Shown: positions 36,595 to 49,289 of the stretch, in pieces
How the letters are laid out: each line of letters begins with the position of its first letter
Numbering within the stretch: the stretch's first letter is position 1
Assembly: GCA_963693365.1 (NCBI GenBank)
Contig: CAVNZM010000001.1
Location: forward strand, 4,092,001 to 4,156,000
Direction: 5' to 3'
Origin: Amoebidium appalachense
Taxonomy: Eukaryota; Ichthyosporea
Length of the DNA: 64,000 nt
Made by a program: the position numbers and the translations under genes
The notes under the pieces: model-generated
Told to the model about the DNA's origin: nothing
What the model saw: only the letters and a program-made list of their open reading frames with translations
Databases searched by the model: none

Positions 36595-36823
36595 TAGCAC
36601 AAGACCCAAGCGTGCATGTAACCTCGAACCTGTGGTCAAGTGTGGGGTTGGGATGCAAGAGAGGAGGGGCAGAGAGACAAGGGATGGAAGTTGAGAGAAC
36701 AACAACAAACATTGGTGTTCGTGTATGTGGCTGTGGTGATGGCCTTGATGAGATAGTATGTTGTGCAAAGGCGAGGGCTGCAGGGAGGGCCGGGAGGGAA
36801 AGGGTGGTGGTGGTGGTGGTGGT

Positions 36824-36860
<37 letters not shown>

Positions 36861-37054
36861 CTTTCCTTGAGAGTGAGAGGTGCGGGTCCACTAGCTCTAT
36901 GGTGAGGTCAGGTATGTCTGTGTGTTTGTTTAGGTGTTCTTGGTGTGGACGTGTTGTGTGAAATGTTCGGGTGTTGTTCTACCTTTGGACGGTTGTATGT
37001 GTGTACGGGGTGGTTAAGCAGGCCGAGGAATGAATATCACCTTCGAATTCCCCC

Positions 37055-37058
37055 TTTT

Positions 37059-37122
<64 letters not shown>

Positions 37123-37136
37123 AAAAAAAAAAAAAA
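37055..37136. repeat. Compound homopolymer T14-G52-C-A15
   Basis: T-tract and A-tract of matching length bracket a 52-base G-tract, so the ends can pair and present the G-tract as a loop. Lies in the intron 54 bases from the pseudogene's F-box exon. Confidence 0.95.
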
Positions 37137-37628
37137 AGGGAAAAATAAAATAAATAAAAAAATTATAATAATAGAGCAGGCACACTTACTGTGATACATC
37201 CAGCCTTCGTACTTTCCATCTGGTCCATACTGCGTTGCACTCGGCCCAACGTGCTTCAACCTCAGATGTGTAACACATGGGCCCCAGCCAGCGACTGCTA
37301 CTTCAATTGCCTTTCTGTTTTCTAACGTTATTCGTTCAGTTGCCGCGCTTTTCCCACAAATGCCTCTTTCAGCAGGTGGGACGGTGAGGGAGAAGGGCCC
37401 CGCCTGAGGCTGACGGGCCACAGCACACAGGCGTTGACAGGTGCTGGCCAGTTGCAGGCGGTCGTGTTGGGGGAGACAGCGAATGATTATATGGAGAAGT
37501 TCGGCAGGAAGAGATTCGAGACGAGACGGTGTCCTGGCGCCAGCTGCAGACGAAGAAGGGTGTTCCGGAGGAGGAGGAGGGGGGGGGGGGGGGGGGATTT
37601 CTGTTAGATCTCGGCTCCAAGGCGGCAA

Positions 37629-39325
37629 CCAAATGGCTTAGATGAACACAGTGTGTCAGGAATGGGAGGAAGACTGATGACGGAGTCTTGATAGTGTCCA
37701 GGTAGGTGTACCAAGTCATTGACGGGTTTGTATTGTTTCCTTCCTTTCCTTTTTTTGGGAGAACAGGGGACATGCTACCCTGATGTGTCTAGGATTTTGA
37801 TGCGACCGTGTCAAGGATGTGAATAAGTAGCCAACCTACCCCCGTCCCCTGCTCCCTTGCCCTCCCCATCCACTTTCCCCAGCCCCCTCCCTCCCTCCCA
37901 GTCCTCGCAACCAGTACCCCCTTACCAATGCACTCACTTTGTCCCTACCATGTACAACCGTTTTCTGTAAAGACCCCCCCCGCCTGAAAACGTTAGACAT
38001 TTTCAAGCTGTGAGGTTTTGGTGCATGTTCCCACCAAGCCACTTGCACACCCGAATATCGGTAGGCACACTGTTACCACTTGCATAAAAAGACACATATC
38101 CCGAAGGCTTGCTGCCTAAAGCAGCAAGATGGAGGTAGGGTGCTGTCCTCTGGCGGAGTAGACTACGGTCTCTACAACAAAATTAAAGACACGGGTTGGA
38201 TTAAGACAGTGCCTAAGGCCAGGGACAGAACAGACGTTTCACGTACTCTCAACGAGCAGTGTGAATAAAAACAACATCTAATCCCATCAAACGCACAAAA
38301 AGGTTTCGCTCCGGCTTGTGTAGCACAAACAGGCACCTTGTCCTTTAACCGGCTTCGCCCCCCCCCTTTCCTTCCTTTTGGACCCGGTATGGTGCGGGCC
38401 TTACCCCTTCTGTGACCTAGTTTTGGGTCCCATGGTGACTTGTCAAAGCTCACTGAACGCAACTTGCATTCGAATTCACAATGCCACCACCGTTTCTTTC
38501 AGTAGTAGCCAAGGCCTCCTGATCACCTAGCGCGGAGTGACGTTACAATGACGTCATCGGGATTGACTCAGGTGAAACTGAATCGTCGGGAGGGGCCGGG
38601 GGCGGGGAGGAGGAGGGGGCGGGGGGAAGGGGGGAGGGGAGGGAGGGATGTGGGGGGGGGGGGGAGGGGGGGTTGCTTTCCAATCTTAGGTGACCGTGTG
38701 CAGGTGGAGTGGAGGAGTGAATGCCGAGGGGTAAAGCCTAGGCCTTGTAACCATGTCTGAATGTCGTTGCCGGCAATTTATGCATGTGTATCTCACGATC
38801 TCGTGATCTAATTGATATTAGGCTAAATAAGGAGTTGCAGGAGGGTGGGGAGGATGGGGGTGAGGGGGGAGAGGCGGAGTTCACGTGGCGCGAGCTCATA
38901 GGGATACATCATACCGTACATGCATGGGTCCGGATAGGGTGGGGGGGGGGGGGGGGGGGGGAGGGGAGGGGGGGGAGGGGGGAGCGGGGAAGAGCACAGA
39001 AAGTTACTGCACACACAGACAAAGCCCACAAAATGCAGATACATATGCGCACAGAACTGGATAATTGAATAAAATGCTATGATTCAATATGCAGACCATA
39101 TCAATGAGTGCAACCCACGCCATGGCCACATCAGGTTGCAGCCACCACCTGGTAACTGTGTCACTACGCAGCATGGAATAAAACAACCTGCATCCCACCA
39201 CCCTAAACTAATAGCACCACCACACCACATTAGACCCTGGTGGCCTCGGCGACTGGATTAGATCCACTGCACCCTTGCAATTTTTCAGAAAAACGTTGGG
39301 GACCCTTTACATACTTCCTTTTCTG
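37629..39325. other. Intergenic; no gene seen
   Basis: Mostly unique sequence with purine-rich G blocks (38588-38670, 38940-38990). Short open frames have no recognisable domain. Confidence 0.5.
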
Positions 39326-39331
39326 GTATAG

Positions 39332-39802
39332 AGGGCCCAACCACATCGGCAGAGTCAACTTGCAAAAAGCAGAATTATTCTGCTAAAGCTGAATTATTCT
39401 GCTAAAAGCGTGATTATTCTGCAAAAAGCAGAATTATTCTGCAAAAGTAGAATCACTCTGCCTTTGGCAGAAGTATTCTGCAAAAGCAGAATCAGTCTGC
39501 AAACAGCAGAATCAATCTGCTAAAAGCAGAATTATTCCGCAAAAAGCAGAATCATTCTGCTTTCGACAGCAGAATAATTCTGCCCTTAGCAGAATAATTC
39601 TGCTTTTAGCAGATTGATTCTGCTTTTAGCAGATCTATTCTGCTGTTTGCAGATTGATTCTGCTTTTGCAGAATAATTCTGCTTTTAGTAGAGTGATTTT
39701 GCTTTTGCAGAATAATTCTGCTTTTTGCAAAATGATTCTGCTTTTTTCAGAATAATCTGCTCGGAGCAAGTTGACTCAGCCGATGTGCGGGTTCGGGGCC
39801 TT
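39332..39802. mobile_element. Foldback/MITE-like element, copy 1 (471 bp)
   Basis: Starts AGGGCCCAACCACATCGGC and ends with the inverse, GCCGATGTGCGGGTTCGGGG then CCTT. The interior is a run of about 19-base units built on the palindrome GCAGAATTATTCTGC separated by AAAA on the left arm and TTTT on the right arm, so the whole element can fold back. The direct repeat GTATAG flanks it (39326-39331 and 39803-39808), a 6-bp target duplication. It has no coding capacity and would depend on a transposase in trans. Confidence 0.85.
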
Positions 39803-39808
39803 GTATAG

Positions 39809-42046
39809 TTGTACACACAAACCCACATTTAGAAACAAATGTTTGTCACAATATAAAAGCCTGAACGTTCTGCCGTATCTTTATAATTTTACGAAGACGT
39901 ATACATGTTCTTAAAGTTTTGGTAATTCTCCTGGGACAGATGCCTGCCCAATCCAAAGACGACGGTGCTGAACAAGACCTTGATATAGTATTTCTGAGGC
40001 TGAAACATACTAGCAGGCCAACTGCAATTAACGACTGCAACAGAACTAGCAGGACCAGTTTGCACATACATACACCCAAAGGGAGTGTGTGGCTAAGAAC
40101 CCGGTATTACACACTGCAACCAGTAGTGCCACACCGGTGGCCATCTCTGTACATCGAGCTCTGCTACCTTCTGAGGTAGCTCTTCAAAGTTTTTCAAGGG
40201 GACGCGGACGACCCGGAGAGAGGCTGATCACGTGACTCACCTGCCCTTGAAAAATAGCCAGCGACGATTTATTCGTACATAGGCTGGAGGGCACAGTCAG
40301 GACGTGCCAGTATCGAGCTCTACTTGGTATGCGACTGTGGGTGTGCGCACTCTGGTGCATCACACACTGCACGGGGGTTATTTACCTGGAAGAAAACGAA
40401 CGCACAAGTGTGCGCATATGACACACATATATACGCTGCGACAGACACTCGTGAGCGTGTGCGCCCACGGGCGCGTGCACGCGTGCACCCACACACACAC
40501 ACACACACACGTGCACACACACACACACACAGGCATGTCGTCACAGACGCACGCACGCACACACACACGCACGCACGCACACACGCATGCACCCACGCAC
40601 CCACGCACCACGCACGCATGCACACACGCACGCACGCATGCAGGCATGCACCCACGCACGCACAAACACGCACGCACGCACACACGCACACACACAAGCA
40701 CAAACACGCACCCATTCTCCCATGCATGCACGCACACACACAAGCACAAACACACACACATTTGTGTACACACGGCGGGTTACAGACATGGCACACATAT
40801 GCACAGGTACTAACAGAAAACATCCACCCACACACTAATTAGCGCACACAATGCAGTGGATAAAAAACCGGGTTTTTTACATTCTTGCACTTCTAGTCTT
40901 TTTATTAAAACTCCCCCAGTATTCCTCTTTTAGAAGACTCGTTTTTATTTTCTTTTCTTTTCTTTCTTTTTTTTTTTTTTGTGTGTGTGTGTGTAGAAGG
41001 AGGCCGGGGGAGATGGGGGGGGATATGGCCGGTGTCACGTGCACGATAATGCATCCACAGGTAATTAGTTTTGGCGCTTGAAAAGGGTTCAGACACTTCC
41101 TCCCCCCATTCCTTCCTCCCTCCCCTTCCTCCCCCCACTCCCCTCCCACACACCCCTCCCCTAGCCTCCCTCCCCATTCATTCTGTCTATCCCCGACATA
41201 CCATGTTGACCACTCACACATACTATGATAGTACTCCGAACACACACACGTGTTACTTACAGTGATGATGCTGCATAGCCTGCCACCGTGAGACATATGC
41301 CTTCCCGCCCCCCCCCCCCTCCCCCCCCCCCCCCCCCCAGGGTCCCCCTCGCCCATCCCCCCTCCCCCCCTCGCCCCTCCCCTCATCTCTCCTTTCTCCC
41401 CTTCTCGTCCGCCCGCCAGCCCCTCCCCCACAGCGCCAGCGCTCCATGACCTTCGAAAAAAATACAGGCTACTGTACCCAGGTACCTCGTGCACATGCCA
41501 TTGGCCACCACGACCTGGTCCCCCCCCCCCCCCCCCCTCCCCTCCCTTGGCCAGCTCCGCCGCGGCTCATGGCCGTTCTTTTTTAATTCTGCCTCTTCTT
41601 CCCTCCCTACCGTGCTAATCACACACGCGCGCGCAAGCATACACACACACCCTCCCACACACACGCACCTCGTCGCGCACACACACACAGATACACACAC
41701 GCACACAGTCTGTGGCCAACAGTAGTAAGGCAAGCTAGCGCACGGTGCATTACATCAGCTCTCTAGTTGGCATTGGCAGTTTTTTTTACAGTGAAGCTCT
41801 GTGTGTACGAGCAACATTTTCCAGACGGTGAGTTACCACCGTTCGTGTGAATGTAAATTGCGACTGCAGAAATCAACGAAAACCAGCAATGAGCACCTGC
41901 ATAAGTGAGATATATGGTATGAAGAGGCCCATGGGAGGAGGGGGAGGCGGGGGGTGAGTAGGGGGAGGGAGGGAGGGAGGGAGGGGGCCGGTGGGGGGGG
42001 GAGCCAATTGGTGTGTGTACGGCGTACAATCATCATGTACATGTAG
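39809..42046. other. Intergenic with CA/CG-rich repeats; no gene seen
   Basis: CA repeats with CGCA units at 40480-40780, poly-T (40969-40980), C-tracts at 41309-41338 and 41521-41537. Open frames here are repeat translations. Confidence 0.55.
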
Positions 42047-42048
42047 TA

Positions 42049-42365
42049 CAGATAGCGTCCGCGAATAAGAACCCCCCAAAATGTGGCTATGAGCACATCA
42101 ATAAAGTAATTATAAAAAAAATATTTTCTATGAGCACATCAATAAAGTTATTATAAAAAATATAAAAAATGTGGCCGGGTGGCGGACTCTTAAATTTTTT
42201 GGAGGGTCGGGGTCAGAATCTTAATGGCGGAGGGCCCATTAATGATGATTTATATGTCTGTCCGCCAATAAGATCATCCCAAAAAAAAAGTCGGGGGGCA
42301 GAATCTTAAAAAAAAATCGATTTTGCCGTCTTATTGGCGGGGTTCTTATTCGCGGACGGTATCTG
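42049..42365. mobile_element. MITE with TA target duplication (317 bp)
   Basis: Terminal inverted repeats of about 30 bp (CAGATAGCGTCCGCGAATAA at the left, the inverse of CAGATACCGTCCGCGAATAA at the right), bounded by TA on both sides (42047-42048, 42366-42367) as in Tc1/mariner-type insertions. The interior is AT-rich, non-coding, and contains a tandem duplication of an ATGAGCACATCAATAAAGT segment (about 42089 and 42130). Confidence 0.8.
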
Positions 42366-42367
42366 TA

Positions 42368-43818
42368 TGATAATTATGCTACCTCTGGGTGGGCGGATTT
42401 GAACAATTTAGCGATAGGCATGCATGCTTCAAAGTTAACCGTGCACGGAACTCCGAAAGAGGAGGATAACATCCCCGGGGCCTGTCTATGCATATATGAC
42501 AAACACCGTGATGCTTGCCCGGCTCAGCTTGCATGGTACGTTGTTGATTCAAGGTTTTAACACCATTGTGACAGCTGTAGGTCTAGATACGTCGTGTGTG
42601 AATGAGAAAGCAGACACGCGCAATGATCAGTTTGCACTTAACCTTAACTGCACACCATCCTTCTTGCAGTGTCATTATGGGAATCCGCAGCTTCGGATGG
42701 AAAACTAGAAGTTGCGCATGCCTGAATCGTGACCGTGAATTATCGTACATACCAATGATGGACCTGCGTACATATATAAACGTGTATGCGGCAGGGTTTC
42801 CCTTGCTAGGGTTTTAGGTTGTGCACATTTTGTACATTTGTGATGGTTTTGTCTCAATGGCAGCGGCCGGTAGCCCTGGTAAGAAATGCCATGAGGATCA
42901 TACAGTCGACGGTATTGTAGTTTGGGCCTTCAAGTTATCCTTTGCAAATTTGCACGAAAGTTTTTTGAACCATCTATTCCCGAGGTTTTCCAACCCAATT
43001 TGTTTCGAATGTGTACATTCGGATTGGTTTATAACGCATCGATGACTGATTGACCAATCGAATTCGATGCACGATCATGATGTGATGCCAATATGTAGTC
43101 TCCAAGGCTATGTACCCGCTGGCTTACGTAAGTGGCCGGGCCGGCCTACGGTCCTTCTGGCTGTAATGACCAATCACATTGCTCAAAAGTTTTAAAGCGA
43201 TTATTTAATCCCATTGTATAAAAAAGCCTGGGCAGGCGGATCATGTTTTCTTTTTACTAGGAGGCTGGGTTGACGTCATTTGGAACCAATCGCCGCTCGT
43301 AAAGCCAGATCCGATTACGCGCAATCAAACTTTGTGTAGTGACTGTCGCCTGCGGCAACATACAAGGTACGTTAGAGGCCGCAGGGAGACAGCACTCAAA
43401 GTGACTAGCCAATATGCATTCCGGGGAGGCCCAACAACACAGTTGCATGCCGGCGCCCCCTAGCTTGGCGCGATCAATGATGCAGGCAACTTCACGCGGC
43501 ATGCAGGCAAGATCAAAAGAGCAAAAGCGGAATCATGAAATGTACAGAAATGTACATACATACAGAAACATACGTATACGGTCAACACAAGGCAGACAGC
43601 GGTATGTGCACGTTGGTGCTTCACATCACCCGCAACTTGCTGGTCGTGCATCAAGGTTGACAACGTGAAATGATGAGCCAATGTACCTCGTCTTGTGACT
43701 TTCGGCGAGTTGCCAATTATAGTGCCCTGGTGTTTTGTGATCTGTCGATAGATCTTTCGACGCTGTTGACATCTTCCCATGTTCGTATACGCCTGCATAC
43801 GCCTTACCTATCCTTTGG
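42368..43818. other. Intergenic; no gene seen
   Basis: Mixed-composition sequence, free of long simple repeats, leading to the promoter of the first CBM14 gene. Short open frames are not supported by any domain. Confidence 0.5.
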
Positions 43819-43826
43819 TATAAATA
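43819..43826 (+). promoter_or_regulatory. TATA box of CBM14 gene A
   Basis: TATAAATA, 126 bases before the ATG. Paralogues B and C have TATAAATA or TTTAAATA at a comparable distance. Confidence 0.6.
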
Positions 43827-43951
43827 CACCCAACTCCAAGTGTATCTACACAGCACCTGCTACTCATGATCACAACAGCAATCGATATCGAGCATATACG
43901 TACGTAGAAACACTGTCAGCAAGAACAGCACCGGCTTGCCTACCCACAACC

Positions 43952-44709
43952 ATGTACTTCCTCGTTGTTCTGTCGACGCTGGTCGGGGCCGGGCTTGCGT
44001 GGACCAACCCCAAGATGTACTGCCCGCGGGACTGGGAGAAGACCGGCAACCCCGCGTTCCCCATCCCCGGCCAGCCCACCAAGTATGTGGTCTGCGGCCA
44101 CGGCACCTCCAGCCGCATCTACGAGTGCGCCCCCAACCAGCACTTCGACCCCAAGGTACGATAGTATCCCCCCCACCCCCCAGCCCCCCAGCCCCTACCC
44201 CCTCACCCCCCCACCCCCCAACCCCCTCGTTCCAGCTCCCCTTTCCCAACCCAATCAGCATTGTTCTTGGAAAAGAAGGAAGAAGAGAAAGAAGGAAAGA
44301 AGAAATTTGAAGAACAAAAACATCATGCTTAACGGGAAAATGCTGCCATCTGCTTATAGCCTCCTTGTACAGTAGATACAGTTCATTATCATTTTGAAAA
44401 TCATTTCTTCTTGCATCATCAACAACATTGCAGCATGCAAGGTACAGTAATTACTGTATAACCCTATGCAATATTGGTAGGCCTCTCATTCCTCATTGTC
44501 CATGTGCATAGGTCCGCCAGTGTGCCTGGAACGACGTTCCTCCCGTGGACATGTATCCCTGCCCCAAGGACTGGGCTACGCGCTCCTACAACGCCTACCC
44601 CGACCCCACCGACCCCCACAAGTACTATGTGTGCGGCAACCAGGGCTCACGCAAACTCAGCTGCCCCTACGGTCTGAAATTCAATGTGGATCTTCACTAC
44701 TGCGCCTGA
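43952..44709 (+). CDS. Secreted CBM14 (peritrophin-A-like) protein A, two exons
   Basis: Exons 43952-44155 and 44512-44709 (intron 44156-44511, GTACGA...TAG, phase 0) encode 133 residues. A signal peptide (MYFLVVLSTLVGAGLA) precedes two repeats of the chitin-binding type 2 fold, each with Cys spaced C-x23-C-x9/10-C-x12-C (residues 24, 48, 59, 72 and 85, 109, 119, 132) and the KYYVCGN/KYVVCGH signature. Standard CBM14 domains have six Cys; here the second and sixth, which normally pair, are missing from both repeats. Family knowledge suggests an extracellular chitin-binding role. Exon 1 is almost identical to that of genes B and C, while exon 2 differs at about a quarter of its residues. ATTAAA at 44803-44808 may be the poly(A) signal. 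Confidence 0.9.
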
Positions 44710-44809
44710 TTTATGTTGGTGCCCAGTTAGGCTACCCACCGACCTTGGCAGTATACTTTTTGTCTTCAAGTGTAAATACACATGTGGAGTGTATAATATA
44801 TTATTAAAT

Positions 44810-45218
44810 AATGTAATGATACGAAGTACAGTAGTGGTGAGAATACCATAAAGTTGTGTGGGCAAGCGGTTTGGGCGATTTGGGATAACAGGTCGTTTTG
44901 CATCATGGCAGTTGTTCTCAATATTTGGCAAAGTTTGACTGTAATCATGTAAGTCGACGCCTGTTGAGTTTGGCACACGAGGTTGTGCCATTGTATATAC
45001 TATATTGCCTTGAAATTTATATGTGAATGTAAAAGCACCGTCATTAAACAGCCCTTAAATTGAGCCAACCCCGTTCCTTTTTTGCCAGTTTCCTTTGACA
45101 GCCTGCCAAGAGTGCACCCCACATGTGAGAGATATCTGTGTGTGTGGTAACGGTTGTGGGCTACTGAACTACGATGAATATACTTTTCTTTACACCCCCT
45201 CGGAACACAGTGCCAGCC

Positions 45219-45252
<34 letters not shown>

Positions 45253-45452
45253 CGCCCACCCTCCCTTTCACCCTCCCTTTTCCCCTCCCCCTTTTCCCCC
45301 TTTTCCATGTGAGGCAACCTCCAGCTGTATGCACACAAACACGCGTGCCTAAGTGAGACATCAAAGCATATAGGCATGCCTACTTGGCTCACGTCCAAAA
45401 TGAAAGAAATACATGTCTTGCATTGTCAGCCACCCCCCCCCCCCCCCCCCTG
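44810..45452. other. Intergenic; poly-C tract only
   Basis: Downstream of CBM14 gene A. Contains a C-tract (45221-45251) and no gene that I can support. Confidence 0.5.
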
Positions 45453-45513
45453 TTGCGGTACTGGATGTACCGTGAATCGGCGTACCCCTACGCTGAGTCA
45501 TGCCAGGTACTCA

Positions 45514-45518
<5 letters not shown>
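45453..45518 (+). repeat. 66-bp exon-like segment, plus copy of an inverted pair
   Basis: Begins TTGCGGTACTGGATGTACCG and ends CAGGTACTCAGTGCCC. It differs from the inverse of 51703-51769 at a single position. Translates without a stop (RYWMYRESAYPYAES) up to a possible donor CAG/GTACTC. C-tracts flank it on both sides. A following open stretch (about 45560-45760, with YVGYMGHGPDGIYYVRF) could be a downstream exon, but this is weak. Confidence 0.55.
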
Positions 45519-45545
<27 letters not shown>

Positions 45546-45898
45546 TTTTTTGGTGACAGTGTTGGGACAGTGAGCACACAAATATGGCTTTTTGCTTATC
45601 AAAGACGGACAAATCCAGACACCACTGTGACTGCGGCAGTGCAGCCCAAGAAATATGTTGGCTACATGGGACATGGCCCGGATGGCATATATTATGTTCG
45701 ATTTCATCAGAGTAACTTAGTAGTACAACTTGAATGTCATGTGTACACGTGCACAAGACAAAGGCTAAACAATGTGATATGGCATTCAGTGATAATAATA
45801 TCATGGCATTCGAGTCTTCACGCTCAGGCAATTTCGAATCATTATTGACCACAAGATGATGTGCGGTCCGCATAATGTACATGCATCACGCAGACATA

Positions 45899-46199
45899 AG
45901 GGCCCAACCACATCGGCTGAGTCAACTGGCTCCGAGCAGAATTATTCTGTAAAGAGCAGTATTATGCAGATTTATGCTGCTAAAAGCAGAATTATTCTGC
46001 TGTCGAAAGCAGCATAATTCTGCCTTTTGCGGAATAATTCTGCTAAAAGAAGAATGATTCTGCTAAAAGCAGAATGGTTCTGCTCACTGAGAATAATTCT
46101 GCTGTTGCAGAATATTTCTGCTTTTTGCGGAATAATTCCGCTTTTTGCGGCATAATTCTGCTTTTTGGAAGTTTGCTCTGCCGATGTGGTTGGGCCCTT
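45899..46199. mobile_element. Foldback/MITE-like element, copy 2 (301 bp)
   Basis: Same termini as the element at 39332 (AGGGCCCAACCACATCGGC at the left, the inverse ending GGGCCCTT at the right) and the same GCAGAATTATTCTGC units inside. ACATA flanks it on both sides (45894-45898 and 46200-46204). Confidence 0.85.
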
Positions 46200-46539
46200 A
46201 CATAGCTAGACATAAATGTGTGTGTTAAGGGGAAGCCCCATGGCCACATTGCAAACCCGAAGTTCAGCAGTCCACAATTTGATCAAACCTCATAATTGAG
46301 CACAATTGATCAAAACATACACAGAGCTAACTTTCTTCACGTTGACGTACACCAAACCGTAATTCTGGTAATTCCTTAATAATCCGGGTCCCGCAAAAGC
46401 ACATTTTATTTGAAACCGAACTCCATCTCAGTGACACCCCAGCGACCATCTTGTTAAAGTGCCGCTCGACATGCCCTTTCCTATCTTTGTGGCTGCATTA
46501 GTTGGTGGGTGTGGTCGTTTAAATTTCTCGAGATCTTTC

Positions 46540-47260
<721 letters not shown>

Positions 47261-47479
47261 TCGGCACTCAGTGAGTGGTGAAGGTGCCATAGCACGTTTG
47301 CAACCAGGGCACTGAAATGCTGCATGTGCATGCATATTATTTTTATTTCGTCACGATGTGTGCATATTGCGCGCTAGGAGAATTAAAGGTTGGTGGGAGG
47401 AAGTTGCAATAGCTTTATGCGATGCATTTTAGGGTGATAATCGTAATTTTGTTCGAGATAGGTGCTCACGTGTGTGCAC

Positions 47480-47965
47480 ATAGAGTCTGTGTGTCTGCAC
47501 ATGTATGTGTGTACACATGTCTCTCTGTGTGTGTGTGGACGTATGTTTATCATGTCTCTGTCCGTCCGTGAGTGCCTGTGTGTGTGTGTGTGTGTGTGAA
47601 CATATACGTCGTGTGTGTGTGTGCGCGCGCGCGTGTGTGTGTGCTTGTGTGCGTGCGTGCGTGTGTGCGTGTGTGTGTGTGTGTGATAGGGAGGGTGTGT
47701 GCGTGTGCGTGCGTGCGCGCGCGCGCGCGTGTGTCTGTACATGTACGTGCTTGTAGGTGTGTACGTGTGTACGTGTGTGTGTGTGCGCGCGTGTGTGTGC
47801 GTGTGCGTGTGTGTGTGGGTAGGTGGGTGGGCGTGCAAGTGTGTGCGTGTGTGGGTGCAGGTGTGAGCATCTGTGCGTGTGTGTGTGTGCGTGTGTGCAC
47901 GTGTTTGTGCCTGTGTGGTGTACATGTGTGTTTGTATGTATGTGTGTGTGTGTCTGTATTGGGGA
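47480..47965. repeat. TG/CG-rich low-complexity region
   Basis: TG, TGCG and CGCG stretches with many substitutions. The sequence from 47970 to 49080 beyond it shows no recognisable gene. Confidence 0.85.
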
Positions 47966-49095
47966 ATAGAGCTCTTCAGGGAGTCAGAGGGGAGGGGATA
48001 GGGTAGGGGAGACTCTCTTGTACAGGTAGTCATATATAGAGCTTAGAGGGTGCTCTGTGGTGCCACAGTGAGTCCCACTCGCCATTGCTACTCGCCCTTG
48101 AGCGGGTTCCGGATTGAATTTCGAACCCTGCTGAGTCATTCTTGGCTTGTCCAATTACAGGTGGCCAACGTTCTGGCCAACGGTACAGGTGATCCGACCA
48201 TCGTGTATCAATCGGCACCGTGGTCCGCGGCCCTTCCGTTGCTCGGTAGGCCGGCTCACAGATATCTTTGTCTACCAGTCAGTGCCGCATCATAATTTTC
48301 CATATCTGTTCTCATTTCGATGCATTTTCAAGCACCACTTGACCAACAAGTATGATATCATCATGTAAAGTTGGGCGCCCGCCGCGGGCGCACAAGAAGT
48401 TCGGCAATCTTGGAATGCAAACTGTTCACCAATCAAAGTTGCCGATCTATCTAGAATCTAGATTGGTTACAGGAGGCTGTGGGCATGCGCAGCGGATCAC
48501 CGTGACTCAGCGGGCATGCAGCGGGCTCAGGACTCTTGCACGTGAATGGCATACAACCTCCTTTTGGACATCAGAGGTTATAGAACTTCCAGGTTTTTTT
48601 CAATCTTCCAGAAACATAGAAACACAAGGATATGCATATGTGTGATGAACTCAACCAAGAGCCCGGATGCTTATAATATATACAGTGAATGCATGTGATC
48701 GACTCAGTTGGGTATGAAGCCAACGTATTTTGGAAATGCTAAAAAATACCTCCCAAGACAAGGACAAACAAAAAAGTAGGAATATCCATTTCTATTCGAT
48801 GGGCCTCTATGTACTGTCTCCCCCCCCCCCCCCCCTCCCCCCCCTCTCTCTCTCTCTGCTCCCCCTCTCCCCCTTGAGCCCCTCCCTCCCCCGCTCCCTC
48901 CCTCACGCTCCCTGCGGAGCTACCTCCTTTCCTTGCCAACTCTTTCTTATCTCTAGAACCCTTTTAATCTCGCTCTTCTCTCTCTCTGTCTTTCTTTCTC
49001 TTGAGTGCACATCCACGAACAAACGCGCACAACTTTGCACACGCGTAGCAATGGCTCAGGCTAGCGTGTATTTGTAAACATGTACATCGTGGTCA

Positions 49096-49280
<185 letters not shown>

Positions 49281-49289
49281 CTGTGTGTG

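Larger units (their letters stand above)
32134..37543 (-). pseudogene. F-box/LRR protein gene, decayed non-processed pseudogene
   Basis: Minus-strand exon remnants: about 37190-37543 (F-box, LPAELLHIIIRCLPQHDRL), 35856-36444, 35617-35853, 34091-34379, 33311-33528 and 32134-32436 (TAG at 32134-32136, acidic tail). Splice sites and phases join throughout and leucine-rich repeats continue across exons (KLVHLDL, HSLEHLSI, LVKLQTLKL, CPDLKRLDIS, NLHTLIIDNC, LTWLELHG). Intact relatives recruit substrates to SCF ubiquitin ligases. In the surviving frame there are stops at 36252-36254 (TAA), 34326-34328 (TGA), 33473-33475 (TAA) and 33437-33439 (TGA), a one-base shift near 36383, and either another shift or a 38-nt mini-intron at 35818-35855. 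Neighbouring IPO13 and PHAF1 show no such damage, so I call a pseudogene. The 5' end is uncertain and could reach 37628. Confidence 0.82.
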
